64,000 nt of DNA from an uncultured Oscillospiraceae bacterium (GTDB taxonomy: Bacteria; Bacillota; Clostridia; Oscillospirales; Oscillospiraceae). The stretch lies in assembly GCA_947625045.1 (NCBI GenBank), contig CANQMW010000002.1, forward strand, positions 1 through 64,000, written 5' to 3'. Shown here one piece after another: positions 1 to 8,187 of the stretch; positions within the stretch are counted from its first letter, which is position 1; each line of letters starts with the position of its first letter. Made by a program: the position numbers and the translations under genes. The notes under the pieces are model-generated. The model ran no database searches, was not told the origin of the DNA, and saw only the letters and a program-made list of their open reading frames with translations.

Positions 1-117
1 ATGGGCTGGTTCAATACCGGCCACGGCGGCAAGAACGGCCAATGCACCTGGACCGAGAACTGGGGCAGCTATGACCCAGCCACAGGCCTGTGGGGCGATG
101 GCAGGAGCCATAGATAA
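1..117 (+). CDS. C-terminal tail of an unidentified protein (partial)
   Basis: An open frame runs from base 1 to a TAA at 115-117, giving 38 residues rich in Gly, Trp and Asn, including TWTENWGSYDP and GLWGDG. The frame is already open at base 1, so the ATG there may be internal, and the gene probably starts outside the window. A strong hairpin follows 18 bases after the stop, which fits the end of a real gene. The Trp/Gly-rich tail suggests a secreted or surface protein, but I do not recognise a family. Confidence 0.45.
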   Translation: MGWFNTGHGGKNGQCTWTENWGSYDPATGLWGDGRSHR

Positions 118-134
118 GCGATAGAATGTAAAGC

Positions 135-162
135 AAAAGACCTGCCAACCGGCAGGTCTTTT
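135..162 (+). terminator. Rho-independent terminator after the partial gene
   Basis: The hairpin AAAAGACCTGCC / GGCAGGTCTTTT has a 4-base loop and ends in a T run. Because the arms begin with As and end with Ts it could stop transcription in both directions. Confidence 0.75.
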
Positions 163-171
163 GCGCTTTAT

Positions 172-277
172 AGCCTCCCCTGCGCAAGGGGAGGTGCCGA
201 GCGGAGCGAGGCGGAGGGGTTGTTGGACAATCCCCCAGTCATGCTTCGCATGACAGCCCCCTTTGCACAAGGGGCCT
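172..277 (+). repeat. MITE-like palindromic element, copy A
   Basis: This is one of seven related elements in the window (106 bp). It opens with a self-complementary AGCCTCCCCTGCGCAAGGGG segment, holds a GAGGGGTTGT / ACAATCCC pair in the middle and closes with a second palindromic segment, CCCCTTTGCACAAGGGGCCT. The two ends are also roughly inverted repeats of each other. It sits just 3-prime of the YfhO gene and may also act as its terminator. Confidence 0.8.
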
Positions 278-294
278 TTTGGTGTGCACTATGC

Positions 295-2832
295 TTAAGA
301 TGCCTTCCTTTTCCTCTCCCACGTCCACAGGCCCACGCAGGCGATCACGGCCAACGCGGACACTGCCGCGCCGGGGATAAGGCCGGGAGGCGTGTAGCGC
401 ATGTCCAAGGTGTGCTCTCCCGCCGTGAGGGGGATGGCCATGAGGCAGTCCTGGATCTCCATAGGCGCCACCGCTTCCCCGTCCAGGGTAACACGCCAGC
501 CCCTGTCATAGGGGATAGTGAGGAGCAGCACCTGACCCTCGCCCCCGGTGAAGGTGCCGGCGAAATGGCGGCCGGAGATTTTCTCCAGGTCCCCGCCCGC
601 CAGGGCGTCGTGATAGGCCAGGAGGGCGGCCATGTCCTCGGTGGCAAAGGCGGCCCCGGCGGTGTGCAGGTCCGCGGTCACGTCCAGCCGGACCGTGACG
701 GCGTCCCCCGCGGCGAAGTCGCCCAGATACAGGCTGCCGTTGGTCTGGGCCGTGCCGTAATAGGCCAGGAACGCGTCGTTCACGAACACCATGAGCCCGG
801 GGTAGTCCTCCATGAGGATGTGGCCGTAGAGAGGGCCGTCTGCCCGGACCGTGAGGGTGTAGGTCAGGCTGCCCCGGCTGCCGGTGCGGGCGTAGTCCCC
901 ATCTCCGGCGTCGGTGAGGCCGTCGAGAGCTATGTCCGCGACCTCCGCGGGGGTGTAGATGTCCTCGCCCAACTCCGGCGCGGCGGCGTCATAGAGGGCC
1001 TGGATATAGGTGAAGCAGTCCGCCGCGTCTATGGGCTGCGCAACGGTCTCGTCTGCCGCAAAGGCCACGGGCAGGGCGGCGGGGTTTTCGTATACGGTAT
1101 AGGCCCCTGCGGCGGCGATGGGCATATAGGTCTTGGCGGTATCCTTGCCCACCAGGTACCGAATGCCCAGGAAGCTGTCCGCTCCGGCGGTGACGCCGCC
1201 GGTATAGAGGGCGAACAGGTCCTTGAACCGGGTCACGCCCAGGCGCTGGAGCAGGTCCAGATTCTTCTGGGACAGGACAGAGCTGTAGTGGGAGATACCG
1301 TCGTAGCCGAAGAGCAGGGGCTCGTCCCGGTCCTGGCCGAAGGCGTCGGTGCTCTCCACCCGGACGAAGGAGTCGTCGGCAGGCACCGCGTCCATGGCCG
1401 CTGACTTTTCGATCACATACCCGGCGAACTGCTCCGGGTCCGCCGAGGCGGCGGTGAGCCGGGAGAGGGTGACGGCGGCGTTGCTGGTGATGAGGACCAG
1501 ATGGACAAGGAAGACCAGGGCCATGACCGCGGTCCGGGCCCGGGGGCATTTGGCCCGCCACAGGCTCACGCACAGCGCGGCGGTGAGGAGCGCCGCGCCC
1601 AGACCGGCCCGTCCGTCGATGAAGTCATAGCTCCGCCCGGCGAAGGCCAGCAGGGCCAGCAGGGCCATGACGACGGGCGGCAGCAGCCAGTGCCGGGGAC
1701 GGGTGCCGTCCTTCCAATGGGCCAGCGCTTCGTCCGCCGCGGATATGAGCAGGAAGCTCAAAAGAAAGCTGTAGCGGTGGTTATACCATTCGGGCACGTT
1801 GAACCCGTGCCAAATAAGATCCGGCCCCGCCAGCCAGAAGGACAGCACCAGCACGCCCATGAGGCCGCCAATAACAAGCTTCTTCCGCCGGGGCACGGCG
1901 GTATTGGCGAACCACAGCACGGCGAAGAGGAGCGTCACCTCTCCGCAGTAGATATGGGGCAGGCCCTGCTCCATCAGCTCCTCGAAGTTGAAGGCGCCCA
2001 AAAAGAGCTTGGAGAACATCTCCGGGAGGGAGAAGCTGGCCGCGAGAGACAGGTCCGACGGGGAGAAGGAGGCCTTGCCGCCGGCCAGGGACAGGAAGGC
2101 GGGCGCCAGCACCACCGCCGCCAGGGCACCTGCCAAGAGGCTGGAGAGGGCGAAGTTCCCGATGCGCCGCCAGGGCTTTTCCGTGGGACCGATGAGAAGC
2201 TGGGCCAGGAAGAACAGTACCGCGAAGATGCACAGGATATAGCCTATATAAAAGTTCACGGCCAGCGCCGCCGCGAGAGCGCATACGTAGAGCCACCGGC
2301 CCCGGCTCTCTGAGAGGTCATGGATGCCCAGGGCGATCAGGGGCAGCAGAAGACAGCCATCCAGCCACTGGTAGTTGTAGCTGTAGGCCACCGTGTAGGC
2401 CATGAGGCCGTAGGCGGCCGCGGCGAACAACACCCGCCAGGCCCAGCCGTGCCGCCGCCCGGCGTAGTACGCCATGGCCATACCGGCGAGGCCCACCCGC
2501 AGGATATATACAAGGCTCACCGCCAGGAGCAGCCGCTCTTTGGGGAACAGGCAGATGAGCCAGGTGAGCGGGCTCATGAGGTAATAGGCCGCCAGACCCA
2601 GCATATTGCCCCCCAGGGCCATGCTGGGCAGATAGAGGGCGCCGGTTTTGCCGGACAGCACGTCCTTCCCGGCGCTCAGAAAGCCCAGGTATTGGTTGGT
2701 CATGTCCTGCACGCCGAAGCTCTTGCTCCCAAAGGGGCATATGCCGCACACCGCCATGGCCAGGGCGGCCAGGCCCGCGCTCAGCAGGAAGGACGCCAGC
2801 AATATATGGCTTTTTTTCGGTCCCTTGGTCAT
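295..2832 (-). CDS. YfhO family integral membrane protein
   Basis: The 845-residue protein starts with a hydrophobic helix and has about a dozen membrane segments over residues 1-450, then a large extracytoplasmic region of about 360 residues, and a last membrane helix near the C-terminus (GAAVSALAVIACVG). The early loop with DMTNQYLGFL and the NYQWLDG motif fit the YfhO family. YfhO-type proteins of Firmicutes are linked to glycosylation of lipoteichoic or wall polymers and resemble GT-C glycosyltransferases; that role here is inferred from family. The gene stands alone, with a weak ribosome binding site (GAGGG) before the ATG and repeat copy A downstream. Confidence 0.85.
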   Translation of the reverse strand: MTKGPKKSHILLASFLLSAGLAALAMAVCGICPFGSKSFGVQDMTNQYLGFLSAGKDVLSGKTGALYLPSMALGGNMLGLAAYYLMSPLTWLICLFPKERLLLAVSLVYILRVGLAGMAMAYYAGRRHGWAWRVLFAAAAYGLMAYTVAYSYNYQWLDGCLLLPLIALGIHDLSESRGRWLYVCALAAALAVNFYIGYILCIFAVLFFLAQLLIGPTEKPWRRIGNFALSSLLAGALAAVVLAPAFLSLAGGKASFSPSDLSLAASFSLPEMFSKLFLGAFNFEELMEQGLPHIYCGEVTLLFAVLWFANTAVPRRKKLVIGGLMGVLVLSFWLAGPDLIWHGFNVPEWYNHRYSFLLSFLLISAADEALAHWKDGTRPRHWLLPPVVMALLALLAFAGRSYDFIDGRAGLGAALLTAALCVSLWRAKCPRARTAVMALVFLVHLVLITSNAAVTLSRLTAASADPEQFAGYVIEKSAAMDAVPADDSFVRVESTDAFGQDRDEPLLFGYDGISHYSSVLSQKNLDLLQRLGVTRFKDLFALYTGGVTAGADSFLGIRYLVGKDTAKTYMPIAAAGAYTVYENPAALPVAFAADETVAQPIDAADCFTYIQALYDAAAPELGEDIYTPAEVADIALDGLTDAGDGDYARTGSRGSLTYTLTVRADGPLYGHILMEDYPGLMVFVNDAFLAYYGTAQTNGSLYLGDFAAGDAVTVRLDVTADLHTAGAAFATEDMAALLAYHDALAGGDLEKISGRHFAGTFTGGEGQVLLLTIPYDRGWRVTLDGEAVAPMEIQDCLMAIPLTAGEHTLDMRYTPPGLIPGAAVSALAVIACVGLWTWERKRKAS

Positions 2833-2900
2833 CGTTCACCCTCCGTTATTGGATTATAGCAGGAAAAGGGCGGCAGGACAAGTGTTGGGGCGGGAGAAGC

Positions 2901-2929
2901 TTGACATAATATGCCAAGGCGAGTATAAT
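2901..2929 (+). promoter_or_regulatory. Consensus sigma-A promoter for the small lipoprotein gene
   Basis: TTGACA is followed after exactly 17 bases by TATAAT, a perfect match to the housekeeping consensus. It lies about 50 bases before the lipoprotein start codon. Confidence 0.85.
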
Positions 2930-2977
2930 GACCACTGTTCGCAGACAAGATGAAACGCGACACCAAAGGAGATACTT

Positions 2978-3406
2978 ATGATGAAAAAGACGATAACGCT
3001 CATTCTGGCCCTTTCCATGGTGCTGGCGCTGTGCGCCGGCTGCGGCGGCAATAAGGAAGAGGCCCAGCCCACCGCCGCCCCCACGGACCTGCCCGCCGTC
3101 ACCGCCCCTCCCGAGGGCCAGACCGGCGCCGGCCTCGCCTCCGCCAACGACGACACCGCCCCCATAGGCCAGCCCGGCCAGGGCCCCAATCTGACCAGCG
3201 AGGACGCCAAGACCGCCTACGGTCTCATGGGCAAGGACGTGTCCGAGCTGTATAAGGCCATCGGCGAGCCCACGAAGAGCGAATATTCCGCCAGCTGCAT
3301 CGCCCCCGACGCGGGCGCCGAGGACGGACAGCTGTTCTACGACGGCTTCACCGTGTCCACGGTCCGCATGCCCGACGGCACCGAGACCATCTACGGCGTG
3401 TTCTGA
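2978..3406 (+). CDS. Small hypothetical lipoprotein
   Basis: The 142-residue product begins with a lipoprotein signal peptide (MMKKTITLILALSMVLALCAGC); the lipobox LCAGC puts the lipidated cysteine near residue 21. A Pro/Ala/Thr-rich linker follows (residues 25-70), then a small C-terminal domain with GKDVSELYKAIGEP and YDGFTVSTVRMPDG. That pattern resembles small SmpA/BamE-like or DUF-type lipoprotein domains, but I cannot assign it. GGAG lies upstream of the ATG. A perfect promoter and a strong terminator suggest a well-expressed single-gene unit. Confidence 0.8.
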   Translation: MMKKTITLILALSMVLALCAGCGGNKEEAQPTAAPTDLPAVTAPPEGQTGAGLASANDDTAPIGQPGQGPNLTSEDAKTAYGLMGKDVSELYKAIGEPTKSEYSASCIAPDAGAEDGQLFYDGFTVSTVRMPDGTETIYGVF

Positions 3407-3427
3407 TACAACAGGCAGAAAAAAGAA

Positions 3428-3453
3428 AGACGGCGCTCAAAGCGCCGTCTTTT
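3428..3453. terminator. Bidirectional terminator shared by convergent genes
   Basis: The stem AAGACGGCGCT / AGCGCCGTCTT has T runs on both strands. It lies between the lipoprotein gene and the histidine kinase gene. The last codons and the TGA of the kinase gene are inside the hairpin. Confidence 0.85.
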
Positions 3454-4765
3454 CATTTGTGGGAGGATTTTGATCCAGCCGGAGCATCACGTCGGCGAAG
3501 AACTCGCCGCCCTCGTGGTGGAACCGGGCCACGCCCCCGTACCGCTCGGCGGTGAGGGATACGGACTGCAGGCCCATGCCCCGGGTCCGGTGCTTGGTGG
3601 AGAGGTACTCTCCGCCCTTCCGGCGGACCTTGCCGTCGAAGCTGTTGGTGGCGATGATATAGAGGTTGACGCCGTTTTTTATGGCGGTGGTCAGGGCGAT
3701 GAACCGGCCCTCCTCTACGGTGCGGCATCCGGCCAGGGCGTTTTCCAGGAGGTTGCCCAGGAGGCTGCACAGGTCTATCTCCATCCCGCCCAGGTCCGCC
3801 GGCAGGTCGATGCGCCAGTCCATCCGCACATGATCCTCTTCGGCCATGGCGGCGTAGTAGTTCAGCAGGGAGTTGACTGTGTGGTTGTTGCAGTAGCGTA
3901 TAAGCGTCTGCTTGGGATAGCGGGCCACGTACTCGTCCAGGTGCCGGCGCAGGGCGTCCAGGTCCCCCTCGTCCGCCAGGGCCTGCAGGGCCCGCAGGTT
4001 GTGGCGGAAATCGTGGCGCAGGCGGGAGGTCTCCTTCATATGGTGGGCCATGGCGGCGACCTGGGTCTCCTGCATCTGGAGAAATCGCAGCCGCTCCTGG
4101 GCCCGGGACTGCTCCAGGGCGCCGGCGGCGGTGGTGTGAAAACACACGCACAAAAACAGGTACAATACCAGCAGCGCCGTCAGCACCAGCAGGCCCCGGG
4201 AGAACAGGTCCTCGTAATGGTCCGGCTTGAACAGCAGGTTGATGGCGGCCATGATGACGGACACCGGCACCGTGGACAGCCACACCCGCCCGGGCAGGAA
4301 CTGGTCCACCAGGGGCGTGAAGGAGGTCTTTATCAGCGGGTACAGCGCTGCCACGAACACCGCGGACATGCCCAGCTGGAACAGCAGCGCCTGGGGAGAG
4401 TACATGACCGGGCCCGCCTGATGGTTGAGCCAGGCGTCAAAATAATAGGTGTAGCTGGCGGGAAAGCTCATCATGGCCGCGTCCATGGTGTACACGGCCA
4501 GGGCCACGGACCAGCTCACCTTCACCGTCCGCTTATACACAAAAAACAGCGCGACGGAGATGATGGCCATGCCCGTCACCGCGTTTAAGTCCGACAGCTG
4601 CAGCGCCGCCATGGCCAGGATGCCCAGCGCCGCCAGCCCCAGCACGTAGGGGATGAGCCGCCGCCGGGGAAGCACGCACTGGTGCATCACCGGCAGGTAG
4701 ACCAGCACCGCCGCCGGCAGCAGAACCAAGTCTGCCAGACAGTACTGCAGGAACTGCTGGGTCAT
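3437..4765 (-). CDS. AgrC/ComD-like sensor histidine kinase, GHKL type
   Basis: The 442-residue protein has about six hydrophobic segments in residues 1-210 and then a coiled dimerisation region with LRHDFRHNLRAL, in which the RHDFRHN histidine is the likely phosphorylation site. The C-terminal third is a GHKL ATPase with the N-box NLLENAL and the G-box GMGLQSV. This matches peptide-sensing kinases of the AgrC/ComD class. Its start ATGA overlaps the stop of the upstream LytTR regulator gene by 4 bases, so the two are translationally coupled. No AgrD-like peptide or AgrB-like protease gene lies nearby, so the signal is unknown. Confidence 0.88.
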   Translation of the reverse strand: MTQQFLQYCLADLVLLPAAVLVYLPVMHQCVLPRRRLIPYVLGLAALGILAMAALQLSDLNAVTGMAIISVALFFVYKRTVKVSWSVALAVYTMDAAMMSFPASYTYYFDAWLNHQAGPVMYSPQALLFQLGMSAVFVAALYPLIKTSFTPLVDQFLPGRVWLSTVPVSVIMAAINLLFKPDHYEDLFSRGLLVLTALLVLYLFLCVCFHTTAAGALEQSRAQERLRFLQMQETQVAAMAHHMKETSRLRHDFRHNLRALQALADEGDLDALRRHLDEYVARYPKQTLIRYCNNHTVNSLLNYYAAMAEEDHVRMDWRIDLPADLGGMEIDLCSLLGNLLENALAGCRTVEEGRFIALTTAIKNGVNLYIIATNSFDGKVRRKGGEYLSTKHRTRGMGLQSVSLTAERYGGVARFHHEGGEFFADVMLRLDQNPPTNEKTAL

Positions 4766-5511
4766 TTTTCGGGCTCCTCATGCCGCCGCTGGGACTGGCG
4801 TATCTGCCGGAAGGACCAGTCCTGCCACTGCCGCTCGATCTGCCGGGCGGAGCGTATCTTCACCGGCAGCGCCAGCCCGCAGGCCAGAAGGCAGTTGTTG
4901 CGTTGGAAGGCCGTCACCTCATCCATGTTCACCAGCACGCCCCGGTTGATGGTGAGAAAGCGGCCGTCCCCCTCCAGCTTTTCCAGCAGCTCCGAGAAGG
5001 TGAGACGGGTGACAAAGGTCCGGCCCGCCCGGTCGGTGAGGCGGATATAGTGGCCCTCGGTCTGGGCCGCGGCGATGTCGCTCATGGCCAGGCGCGCCGT
5101 CTGGCGGCTGCTGGTGAATTCCAGATACCGCTCCGCCCCGGGGATGGCCCGTACGGCGTCGTCCATGAGGCGGAAGATGCGCTCTTCCTCCGCCGGCTTT
5201 TGTATGTAGTCGAAAGCGTGGCAGGCAAAGGCGTCGGGCATGTGCTCCTGGCTGGTGGTGAGGAATATGAGCAGGCACCGCACGTCCCGGGCCCGCAAAA
5301 GCGCCGCCGCCTCTGCGCCGGTCATGCCGTCCATGTATACGTCCATGAATACCAGGTCGAAAAGACCGGGCCGGAACTGCTCCAAAAGAGCCTCGCCGCT
5401 GGCGAACAGGCGGGTCTGGATGACCACGTCCCGGGCCATGGCATAGCCGGCCAGCATCTGTTCCAGCTGGACGGCGTCCGCTGTATCGTTGTCAACGATG
5501 GCTACTACCAT
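4762..5511 (-). CDS. LytTR family response regulator
   Basis: The 249-residue protein has a receiver domain (residues 1-120) with acidic residues in IVDND and the phosphoacceptor Asp57 in FMDVYMDG, plus the conserved lysine in DYIQKPA. Residues 140-240 form a LytTR DNA-binding domain (TEGHYIRLT and FLTINRGVLVNMD). It is the first gene of a two-gene operon with the kinase and overlaps it by 4 bases. AAGGAGC lies 8 bases before the ATG. A TATAAT-like box on the minus strand at about 5575-5580 could serve the operon, but its -35 is poor. LytTR regulators bind paired direct repeats, which I could not define with confidence here. Confidence 0.9.
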   Translation of the reverse strand: MVVAIVDNDTADAVQLEQMLAGYAMARDVVIQTRLFASGEALLEQFRPGLFDLVFMDVYMDGMTGAEAAALLRARDVRCLLIFLTTSQEHMPDAFACHAFDYIQKPAEEERIFRLMDDAVRAIPGAERYLEFTSSRQTARLAMSDIAAAQTEGHYIRLTDRAGRTFVTRLTFSELLEKLEGDGRFLTINRGVLVNMDEVTAFQRNNCLLACGLALPVKIRSARQIERQWQDWSFRQIRQSQRRHEEPEK

Positions 5512-5652
5512 AGCCCAAGCTCCTTTCTGAATATATCTTTCCTATTTTAAATGTGTATCACACTATATCATGGAATTATACGATTTTCTATGAATAATTT
5601 GAGCCCTTTTTGCCGAAAAGTGGCCGATCATGCCAGAAAATGGATGTACACG

Positions 5653-5687
5653 CCAAAAAAGCCCCCGGGGAACATGTCCCCGGGGAC
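5653..5687 (-). terminator. Terminator downstream of tRNA-Arg
   Basis: On the minus strand the stem CCCCGGGGACAT / ATGTTCCCCGGGG is followed by GCTTTTTT. It begins only a few bases after the tRNA 3-prime end, so the tRNA is probably a single-gene transcript. Confidence 0.85.
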
Positions 5688-5688
5688 T

Positions 5689-5765
5689 TGGCACGGCATG
5701 AGGGATTCGAACCCCCGGCCTTCTGGTCCGTAGCCAGACGCTCTATCCAGCTGAGCTAATGCCGC
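5689..5765 (-). tRNA. tRNA-Arg (anticodon ACG)
   Basis: The minus strand folds as a complete 77-base cloverleaf. The acceptor arm GCGGCAT pairs with ATGCCGT (one G-U pair), the D arm carries AGCTCAGCTGG, the anticodon stem TCTGG/CCAGA encloses CTACGGA with anticodon ACG, and the T arm has GGGTTCGAATCC. The CCA end is encoded. The anticodon ACG (read as ICG) decodes CGU, CGC and CGA arginine codons. Confidence 0.97.
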
Positions 5766-5825
5766 TCGCGCCAAAGTATAATAGCATAAGCCCGGCCAGA
5801 ATGCAAGGGGGTAATTGGAAAAACC

Positions 5826-5987
5826 TCAGAGACCGAGGGCGCCGGCCACGTTGTCCATCACGTCGCCCATGGATTTGAGCGCCTTGCCCACGTTGATCTT
5901 TTTCTTCTTCGGCATGGCGATCATGCCCACCATGGAGCCCACGGCCAGGCCCACGCCCATGCCCTTGATAAACGACATATTATTCAT
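5826..5987 (-). CDS. Small YtxH-like basic membrane-associated protein
   Basis: This 53-residue ORF is too short for the ORF track. It reads MNNMSFIKGMGVGLAVGSMVGM, then a lysine cluster (PKKKK) and a short amphipathic tail with KALKSMGDVMDN. One glycine-rich hydrophobic helix followed by a basic patch resembles small YtxH-type proteins. AGGGG lies 7 bases before the ATG. It is transcribed toward the tRNA gene and is divergent from the YmdB gene. The function is unknown. Confidence 0.7.
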   Translation of the reverse strand: MNNMSFIKGMGVGLAVGSMVGMIAMPKKKKINVGKALKSMGDVMDNVAGALGL

Positions 5988-6070
5988 GCTTTACCCCTCT
6001 TTCTCCGCTAGTATTTCCCGCGGAAACATGATATATTTAATGAAACTGTAAATTTTTTGAGGAGCGTCCT

Positions 6071-6850
6071 ATGATCATCAGTATATTGGCCGTGGGCGAC
6101 GTGTGCGGCGCGCCGGGCCTTGCTTTTCTTGAGAAGAATCTGAAAGCCCTCCGCCGCCAGCGGGGCATATCCTTCGTGGTGGTGAACGGGGAGAACGCCA
6201 ACGTGGTGGGCGTGACGCCGGAGCAGTGCGACCGCATCCTGAACGCCGGGGCGGACGTGGTGACTTTGGGCAACCATACCTGGGTGCGCTGGGAGCTGAA
6301 GCCCTATCTTGCCGACAACGTGCATGTGCTGCGGCCCCTCAATTTCGCGCCCCAGTGCCCGGGCCGGGGCTACGGCGTCTACCGCACCCCCTTCGGGGAG
6401 ATATGCGTCATCAACCTCATGGGCCGGTTCACCCTGGACCCCAATACGGACAACCCCTTCGTGGAGGTGGACGTGCTCCTGAAGGAGCTTGACCCCAAGC
6501 CGAAGATCATCCTGGTGGACATGCACGCCGAGGGCACCAGCGAGCGCCTGGCCATGGGCTACTTCCTGGACGGGCGGGTCAGCGCCGTGTGGGGCACCCA
6601 CACCCATGTGCAGACCTCGGACGCGGGCGTGCTGCCCGGGGGCACGGGGTTTATCAGCGACCTGGGCATGACCGGCGCCAGCCACAGCGTGCTGGGCATC
6701 GACGTGGACCAGTCCATCAACCGCTTCCTGGGCGACCCGCCCATGCGCTATAAGCCCGGGGACGGGGACGGGAAGATGGAGTGCTGCGTGTTCGACATCG
6801 ACACGGACACCGGCCTGTGCGTGGGGGCGGAGGCCCTTCGCATCCTATGA
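6071..6850 (+). CDS. TIGR00282/YmdB family metallophosphoesterase
   Basis: The 259-residue protein carries the dimetal phosphodiesterase motifs in order: Asp10 in AVGDVCG, VVNGENAN (Glu41, Asn42), LGNHTW (Asn68, His69), VDMHAEGTSE and the final HTHVQT. This is the YmdB family, whose Bacillus member is a phosphodiesterase active on 2-prime,3-prime-cAMP and affects RNA turnover and biofilm choice. The length is normal for the family. GGAG lies upstream of the ATG. The gene ends in an ATGA overlap with the next metallophosphoesterase gene, so the two are coupled. Confidence 0.92.
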   Translation: MIISILAVGDVCGAPGLAFLEKNLKALRRQRGISFVVVNGENANVVGVTPEQCDRILNAGADVVTLGNHTWVRWELKPYLADNVHVLRPLNFAPQCPGRGYGVYRTPFGEICVINLMGRFTLDPNTDNPFVEVDVLLKELDPKPKIILVDMHAEGTSERLAMGYFLDGRVSAVWGTHTHVQTSDAGVLPGGTGFISDLGMTGASHSVLGIDVDQSINRFLGDPPMRYKPGDGDGKMECCVFDIDTDTGLCVGAEALRIL

Positions 6851-7950
6851 TAAGAGTACTGCATGCCGCGGACCTGCACCTGGACTCGCCCTTCCAGGCC
6901 CTGGGCCGGGAGAAGGCCGCCCTGCGCCGGAGCGAGCAGAGAAATCTGCTTGCCCGGATGGGGGAGCTCATAAGGTCTGAGGGGGTCGACATGGCCCTGC
7001 TGGCGGGGGACCTCTTCGACGCGGACGCCCCCTATCCCGAGACGGTGCGGCTGCTGGAACAGACCCTGCCCGCCTGGGGCGTGCCCGTGTTCATCGCCCC
7101 GGGCAACCATGACTGGTACGGCCCCCGCTCCCCCTGGGCCCGGCTGGATCTGGGGGAAAACGTGCATGTGTTCACAGGCGAGGAGATAGCGTGCGTCGAG
7201 GTGCCCGCCCTGAACGCACGGGTGTGGGGCGCGGCCTTCACGGGCAAGTACCGCAGACCGCCCCTGGCGGGCTTCGAGGCGGAGAAGGCGGGGGACACGA
7301 TCGATATCATGGTCCTGCACGGGGAGGTGGGCGTGCCCGGCTCTCCCTACGGGGCCATTTCGGAGCAGGACATCGCCCGCAGCGGCATGGACTATGTGGC
7401 CCTGGGCCACAGCCATGCCTGCAGCGGCCTGCGCCGGGCAGGGGAGACCTTCTATGCCTGGCCCGGCTGCCCTGAGGGCCGGGGCTTCGACGAGACCGGC
7501 GAAAAGGGCGTGCTTTTGACGGAGATAGGACCGGAGGGATGCGAGGCAAAGCTCATGGACCTGGGCGGCCGGCGGTATGAGGTGCTGACGGTGGACGTCA
7601 CCGACAGCGTGGACCATGAGAAGGCGGTGCTGGACGCCCTGGGGCGGGATACGAGCCGGGACATATACCGGGTCATCCTCACCGGCGCGCCGGAGGCGGC
7701 CCCGGACCTACCTGCCCTGCAGAGCGCGCTGGAGGGGCGGTTCTTCGCCCTGGAGCTGCGAGACGGGACAAGCCTTCGCCGGGACGTATGGGAGGGCCGG
7801 GAGGTATTGAGCCTGAAGGGCCTGTTCCTGGACGGCCTCTGGCGGCGCTACGAGGCGGCGGAAACGGACGAGGAAAGAGCGGATATAGAGCTGGCGGCGA
7901 GATACGGATTGGCGGCGCTGGAAAACGGGGAAGAGCCGCCGCTGGCGTGA
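6847..7950 (+). CDS. SbcD/YhaO-like DNA repair exonuclease (metallophosphoesterase)
   Basis: I start this gene at 6847, where ATG overlaps the previous stop as ATGA; the track start at 6781 is an upstream extension. The 367-residue protein opens with the Mre11/SbcD signature LHAADLHLDSPF, then LAGDLFD, APGNHDWYG, MVLHGEVG and GHSHACSG, which together bind two metal ions. YhaO-type proteins pair with a YhaN-type SMC-like ATPase in DNA repair. The partner follows at 8188, separated here by repeat copy B. The C-terminal 130 residues are helical and acidic, as in the family. Confidence 0.88.
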   Translation: MIRVLHAADLHLDSPFQALGREKAALRRSEQRNLLARMGELIRSEGVDMALLAGDLFDADAPYPETVRLLEQTLPAWGVPVFIAPGNHDWYGPRSPWARLDLGENVHVFTGEEIACVEVPALNARVWGAAFTGKYRRPPLAGFEAEKAGDTIDIMVLHGEVGVPGSPYGAISEQDIARSGMDYVALGHSHACSGLRRAGETFYAWPGCPEGRGFDETGEKGVLLTEIGPEGCEAKLMDLGGRRYEVLTVDVTDSVDHEKAVLDALGRDTSRDIYRVILTGAPEAAPDLPALQSALEGRFFALELRDGTSLRRDVWEGREVLSLKGLFLDGLWRRYEAAETDEERADIELAARYGLAALENGEEPPLA

Positions 7951-7997
7951 TACCAGCAATCGAAAGGCCATTTGCGCCGTAAGGCGCACATTATGGA

Positions 7998-8138
7998 AGG
8001 CTCCCTTGTGCAAAGGGAGCTGTCAGCGCCTTTGGCGCTGACTGAGGGATTGTTACCAGGCTAGGCTGTCCACCGAGACCGGTGACAACCCCTCCACCGC
8101 GCTCCGCGCGGTCCCCCTCCCCTTGCACAGGGGAGGCT
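7998..8138 (-). repeat. MITE-like palindromic element, copy B
   Basis: This 141-bp copy is in the opposite orientation to copy A. It starts AGGCTCCCTTGTGCAAAGGG and ends CCCCTTGCACAGGGGAGGCT. Internal stem-loops include CAGCGCC/GGCGCTG and CCGCGC/GCGCGG. It is the longest copy and separates the SbcD-like and SbcC-like genes. Confidence 0.85.
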
Positions 8139-8187
8139 TGCAAAGCGGAAGGAATTTAAAGTCCCCTTTTTCCTATAAGGAGAAGAT

